In this document: positions 6,701 to 9,610 of the stretch, piece after piece | How positions within the stretch are numbered: position 1 is the first letter of the stretch | How the letters are laid out: every line of letters begins with the position of its first letter | NCBI RefSeq assembly: GCF_938045775.1 | Contig: NZ_CALIBH010000166.1 | Location: 1-9,610 of the forward strand | Source: an uncultured Campylobacter sp. | GTDB taxonomy: Bacteria; Campylobacterota; Campylobacteria; Campylobacterales; Campylobacteraceae | DNA: 9,610 nt | Direction: 5' to 3' | Notes under the pieces: model-generated | Seen by the model: only the letters and a program-made list of their open reading frames with translations | What the model was told of the DNA's origin: nothing | Databases searched by the model: none | Made by a program: the position numbers and the translations under genes

Positions 6701-7153
6701 TTACTCCTCCTCATTTAAATTTGAATCAATTTCTAATATACGCTCATAAGCTTTTTGCGCACTTTTTTTTGCGCTCTCGCTCAGTCCTTCTTTAAAATCA
6801 AGGACGTTATCGAGCAACACGCTAATGCCCAAAAACAACGTCTTTGGGCAAATTTTGCGCAGATAGCTTAGAAGCACCGGCGTAGGCAGGTTATGCGTCG
6901 AGTAGATATAGTCGCGATCATTGCTGAGGTCGAAAAATTCTATCTTATCCTCATCAAAGCCGCTCATCGCATCTACTACGATTAGAATTTCAGGGGCGAA
7001 TTCCCTAAGGGCCGCAAATTCGTTTTCGGGCACATCCTGCCCATAAAAAACGCGCCAATCTTTTAAGTTTGCCTCGACTATTCGCCCCGTTTCATTGCCC
7101 ACGTCGTCGTCGCCGCGAAGGGGATTGCCGATACAAAGCAACGCCTTTCGCAT
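6701..7153 (-). CDS. hycI: HycI-type hydrogenase maturation endopeptidase
   Basis: Nickel-sensing protease that removes the C-terminal tail of the hydrogenase large subunit after Ni insertion. Counting from the ATG at 7153 (150 aa): GNPLRGDDDVG (9-19) with D16, ILIVVDAMSG (56-65) with D61, and STHNLPTP (85-92) with H87. These are the three metal ligands, in nearly the same places as E. coli HycI D16/D62/H90. PENEFAALRE and FLGIS also match. The ATG at 7153 overlaps the upstream TGA (TGATG) seven bases after AAGGAAGG; a TTG one codon upstream is possible but less likely. The protein ends in EEE, whose codons form the ribosome-binding site of focA. Its partner in this window is the hyfG product. 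Confidence 0.92.
   Translation of the reverse strand: MRKALLCIGNPLRGDDDVGNETGRIVEANLKDWRVFYGQDVPENEFAALREFAPEILIVVDAMSGFDEDKIEFFDLSNDRDYIYSTHNLPTPVLLSYLRKICPKTLFLGISVLLDNVLDFKEGLSESAKKSAQKAYERILEIDSNLNEEE
6704..6712 (-). promoter_or_regulatory. Ribosome-binding site of focA inside hycI
   Basis: GAGGAGGAG encodes the last three glutamates of HycI and lies just before TAA-ATG. This ties focA translation to the end of hycI. Confidence 0.7.
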
Positions 7154-7497
7154 CAAAAATCCTTCCTTAGCACGAAATATCCTTCGCGCATATTTTTTAG
7201 CAGATCTTTAAGCTCACATTCGCAAAGCTGAGGGATTAGCTTGGCTGCGTGCTCGGCAAAAATTTCAATCTCGAAATACTTGCTTAGGTTACCGATCTTA
7301 AATTTAACGTAGTCGCCCGAGTTCTCGACGATGCGTTTAAATTCTTCATCGTCTATCTCAAGTACCTTTTCGCTAAAATCTATCGTACCTACGCCGTGAC
7401 CGACGCAGGTGGAAAAAACCTTGATATCCTTTAGCTCTTTGGGTAAATTTTCATTTTCGTCCATATGCCGCTTTGTAAGCTTAAAAACCTCAATCAT
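7153..7497 (-). CDS. hycH: HycH/HyfJ family hydrogenase maturation protein
   Basis: Small cytosolic protein of the HycH/HyfJ family, needed in E. coli for assembly or processing of the hydrogenase-3 large subunit; exact biochemistry is poorly defined. The match shows in LTKRHMDENENLPKELKDIKVFS (7-29) against E. coli LSRKFIDENDATP, in the CVGHGVGTIDFSEKVLEI block (31-48) against IGHHLGVIDCLEAAL, and in the ending YFVLRKD. At 114 aa it is about 20 residues shorter than E. coli HycH (136 aa). It overlaps hyfI by ATGA, with GGAG seven bases before its start, and overlaps hycI by TGATG. Confidence 0.85.
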   Translation of the reverse strand: MIEVFKLTKRHMDENENLPKELKDIKVFSTCVGHGVGTIDFSEKVLEIDDEEFKRIVENSGDYVKFKIGNLSKYFEIEIFAEHAAKLIPQLCECELKDLLKNMREGYFVLRKDF

Positions 7498-8318
7498 CGT
7501 TTGCTCCAGACCTCTTTTTGCGGATCGATTTTAAATTCCTCCGCAGCGCGGGCGTATTTTAGATATACGTCATTGTGCAATAGTGCCATGCACTCCGCGT
7601 ATCTAGGATCCTCCTCGGTGTGGATAGCGTTAAGTAGAGCCTCGCGAGAAGCTTTTGGATCGTGAACGTCAGATGAGGTTTTGATCGCATCCATATATTT
7701 TGCGAATAAAACTCTTCCGAAAATATAGCTCATCAGCCTCTTAGCTTCAGCTTGCAGATCGCGCTCGAATAAAATATCGCCGATAACTGAACTCTTAACC
7801 GGTGGCGGAAGAGTGCTATCTTGCTCGTAGCTCTTCTTTTGAAGCTTTTGATCAATAATGCCAAGCGCCATGCCAAGACCATAGATGATGCTAGCAGGAT
7901 GTGGAGGGCAACCGGGGATATAAACATCTACCGGTACAATCTTATCGATACCACTCCATACGCTATATGCGTCATGAAAAATTCCACCAGTGCTTCCGCA
8001 GGCTCCCAGAGCTACTACGATCTTTGGATCAGGTGCAGCCTCATAAGCGCGGAGCAGCGGATAATACATCTGGCGAGTAACCGGACCGGTGCAGACTAAG
8101 ATATCTGCGTGGCGAGGGTTGGCTACGAGTTTAAATCCGAAGCGCTCCGGATCCCACATCGGCGTGATAGAAGCAAAAATTTCGATTTCACAGCCGTTGC
8201 AACTTCCGCAGTCGATACGATAAACGCTGAAGCTTCGTTTGATATTTTTCAAAAGCTCCAATTTTGCGGTTAGATCGTTTGCGTTTTTAATATTTTCGGG
8301 GACTTGATACAAACTCAT
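7494..8318 (-). CDS. hyfI: Hydrogenase small subunit, HyfI/HycG (NuoB-like)
   Basis: Small subunit of the group 4 [NiFe] hydrogenase. It holds the proximal [4Fe-4S] cluster that passes electrons to the active site in HyfG and is homologous to complex I NuoB. From the ATG at 8318 (274 aa): RIDCGSCNGCEIEIFA (34-49) with C37, C40 and C43, PRHADILVCTGPVTR (68-82), GACGSTGGIFHD (105-116) with C107, and VDVYIPGCPPHPA (130-142) with C137. This follows E. coli HycG (DCGGCNGCEIEIFA, GACGNSGGIFHD, PGCPP) almost throughout, including the C-terminal EEDPR...EE region. The start at 8318 is preferred over an in-frame ATG at 8375: it has GAGGAGG upstream and an ATGA overlap with hyfH. Confidence 0.96.
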   Translation of the reverse strand: MSLYQVPENIKNANDLTAKLELLKNIKRSFSVYRIDCGSCNGCEIEIFASITPMWDPERFGFKLVANPRHADILVCTGPVTRQMYYPLLRAYEAAPDPKIVVALGACGSTGGIFHDAYSVWSGIDKIVPVDVYIPGCPPHPASIIYGLGMALGIIDQKLQKKSYEQDSTLPPPVKSSVIGDILFERDLQAEAKRLMSYIFGRVLFAKYMDAIKTSSDVHDPKASREALLNAIHTEEDPRYAECMALLHNDVYLKYARAAEEFKIDPQKEVWSKR

Positions 8319-8854
8319 TTTATTGCCTCCTCTATACCTTTGGTCATTCTCTCGACCGCTTGAGCTTTTTTGCATTCAGGACAGATATAGAGATATTTTT
8401 TAGCTTCTTCTAATCTGCCTGGGAGCAAATTTGCAGTACTTAGCTTTTCTAACGTGTAGTTGATTAGCCTTTTTGGAGTCATCGGCTTGCCGCAGCAGCT
8501 GCATTTCTCCATCTCAAGCTCGCCGTGTTGGATAAGCGCGCTTTTGTCAAATTTTACCGCTAGCTCAAAGCTATTGCCTAGCCTTACCGCTCCCGTAGGG
8601 CATACTTCGTCGCAGCGCCCGCAAAATATGCAGCGCCCGCAGTCAAATTCCCAAATAAGTTTGGTTTGAGCTTCGTTCATCTTAAGCTCGATTGCATTAG
8701 ATGGGCAGGCGATACCGCACGCGGCACAGCCTATGCAAAGCTCATAGGTGTATTCAGGCTGCCCGCGAAAATTCTCGGGCACGATGTATGGCTCAAACGG
8801 ATAAGCATAGGTCGCCTTACCATATTTTTCGGTAATGTCGAATAATTTCATCAT
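8315..8854 (-). CDS. hyfH: Hydrogenase iron-sulfur subunit, HyfH/HycF (NuoI-like)
   Basis: Electron-transfer subunit with two [4Fe-4S] clusters, linking the formate dehydrogenase side to the HyfI cluster. Motifs: CIGCAACGIACP (40-51; C40, C43, C46, C50) and CIFCGRCDEVCP (75-86; C75, C78, C81, C85), plus an extra C72. It closely follows E. coli HycF, including YPFEPYIVPENFRG (18-31) against YPLEPIAVDKNFRG. The C-terminal half carries CSCC (118-121) and CPEC (158-161), a zinc-ribbon-like set that HycF also has. The length of 179 aa is normal. The first ATG (8854) overlaps the hyfG stop by ATGA and has AAAGGA six bases upstream; a second ATG follows directly. Confidence 0.95.
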   Translation of the reverse strand: MMKLFDITEKYGKATYAYPFEPYIVPENFRGQPEYTYELCIGCAACGIACPSNAIELKMNEAQTKLIWEFDCGRCIFCGRCDEVCPTGAVRLGNSFELAVKFDKSALIQHGELEMEKCSCCGKPMTPKRLINYTLEKLSTANLLPGRLEEAKKYLYICPECKKAQAVERMTKGIEEAIK

Positions 8855-9610
8855 CTTAAATCCTTTTTGCTAACCTTGCCGTCTTGGCAAAATTTCTTAA
8901 GGTCTTTTTCGGTTAGAATTTTACTCTTTCCGCTATTAATATCGACTAAAGTTACGCGCTCGGTGCATGAGTAGCACGGATCCATCGAGCATACGATTAG
9001 CGCCGCATCGGAGATGTTATTTCCGCGGAATTGAAATCGTAAGCTCGGCCAGTTGTTATACGTAGCGGCGCGACATCTCCAGCGGTAAACCTTCTGAGCG
9101 TTTCCTTGCATGATCCAGTGGACGTTTTCGCCGCGTGGCGCTTCGTCGTGACCTAAAGCGTAGTTTTCCGGTCTGATCATAGTCTGTGGATCGATCATTA
9201 TCGGAGTTTGCGGCATTTGATGCAAGCACTGCCTGATGATGTGGATCGATTGTTTAAGCTCTTTATATCTTACGACTTCGCGGCTGAATACATCGCCACC
9301 GTGCTCTACGGCTACTTCGAATTCTATCTTGTTGAAGAAATCATAAGGGTGATCGTAGCGGTTATCGCGCTTAAAGCCGGAGCCGCGCATATTAGGGCCT
9401 ACCGGGCTAAAATCACGCGCCACTTTGCGATCTAATACGCCCACACCCTTCCAGCGACCGATTTGGCGTTTATCCTCCATAACGGCGTCCCAAATTTCAG
9501 AAATTTGAACGTCAAGTTTATTAATGATCTCGATGCTCTTGCGAATTTCATTGTCGGTCATATCGCGGCGAAGTCCGCCCATAATGACATTGCCGTAGGT
9601 CTTGCGGCCG
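8851..9610 (-). CDS. hyfG: Hydrogenase large subunit HyfG/HycE, C-terminal part (5' end off window)
   Basis: Catalytic large subunit of the formate hydrogenlyase / hydrogenase-4 type [NiFe] enzyme, cytoplasmic face. The frame stays open to the right edge, encoding GRKTYGNVI before MGGLRRDM; that is the usual internal sequence of this family, so the ATG at 9582 is not the start. About 250 C-terminal residues are visible. Numbered from that methionine: VGPNMRGSGFKRD (61-73), APRGENVHWI (148-157), RWRCRAATYNNWPSL (167-181), and the C-terminal nickel motif DPCYSCTER (201-209) with C203 and C206. E. coli HycE has DPCYSCTDR followed by the HycI cut. Cutting after R209 here would release a 34-residue tail. 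The N-terminal CxxC and the NuoC-like domain are outside the window. Confidence 0.96.
   Translation of the reverse strand, partial: GRKTYGNVIMGGLRRDMTDNEIRKSIEIINKLDVQISEIWDAVMEDKRQIGRWKGVGVLDRKVARDFSPVGPNMRGSGFKRDNRYDHPYDFFNKIEFEVAVEHGGDVFSREVVRYKELKQSIHIIRQCLHQMPQTPIMIDPQTMIRPENYALGHDEAPRGENVHWIMQGNAQKVYRWRCRAATYNNWPSLRFQFRGNNISDAALIVCSMDPCYSCTERVTLVDINSGKSKILTEKDLKKFCQDGKVSKKDLR

Noticed and set aside
7154..7156. TTG as start of hycI
   Set aside because: The ATG one codon later has better spacing to AAGGAAGG and makes the common TGATG overlap; it also aligns the first metal ligand with D16 of HycI.
8319..8375. 19-residue N-terminal extension of HyfI
   Set aside because: It lies wholly inside hyfH, lacks homology to HycG, and the ATG at 8318 has a strong GAGGAGG and an ATGA overlap.

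Overview
The window looks like a chromosomal segment of an epsilonproteobacterium, most likely a Campylobacter of the GC-richer, mainly oral group (C. gracilis, C. showae, C. concisus and relatives). That is an inference from three things: protein style, base composition (moderate GC by eye, with many GCGC words), and a very dense scatter of AAATTT/TAAATTT words on both strands, in genes as well as between them. I could not run a search to fix the species.

Left part (1-4920). A conserved hypothetical gene whose start may lie off the left edge (+) is followed by about 750 bases with no credible gene. Then come three minus-strand genes of unrelated function: a YiiM-like MOSC-domain protein, an AGCS-family sodium:alanine symporter, and an LCM/TcmP-type SAM-dependent methyltransferase. 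The symporter and methyltransferase are separated by untranslated gaps. The methyltransferase has a clear sigma70-type promoter and a perfect 7-bp inverted repeat in its leader. The 354-base divergent gap upstream of it also holds the promoter of a Crp/Fnr-family regulator (+) and a long hairpin preceded by promoter-like elements that no gene explains.

Right part (5560-9610). A strong bidirectional terminator separates the Crp/Fnr gene from a minus-strand operon that enters from the right edge. In transcription order it is hyfG/hycE (large subunit, 5' end off the window), hyfH/hycF, hyfI/hycG, hycH/hyfJ, hycI and focA. The first four junctions are stop/start overlaps, and the last is a stop codon directly abutting the next ATG, so the set is almost certainly translated in a coupled way.

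How the operon works together. The genes encode the hydrogenase arm of a group 4 [NiFe] hydrogenase of the formate hydrogenlyase / hydrogenase-4 type. HyfG carries the active site, HyfI the proximal FeS cluster, and HyfH electron-transfer clusters. HycH and HycI are maturation factors; HycI is the endopeptidase that trims the HyfG C-terminus. FocA is a formate channel. This suggests formate import or export coupled to H2 evolution. The membrane subunits and any formate dehydrogenase would lie outside the window. Nothing here is clearly a wholly new system. The most interesting unexplained signals are the regulatory DNA around the Crp/Fnr-like gene and the methyltransferase.
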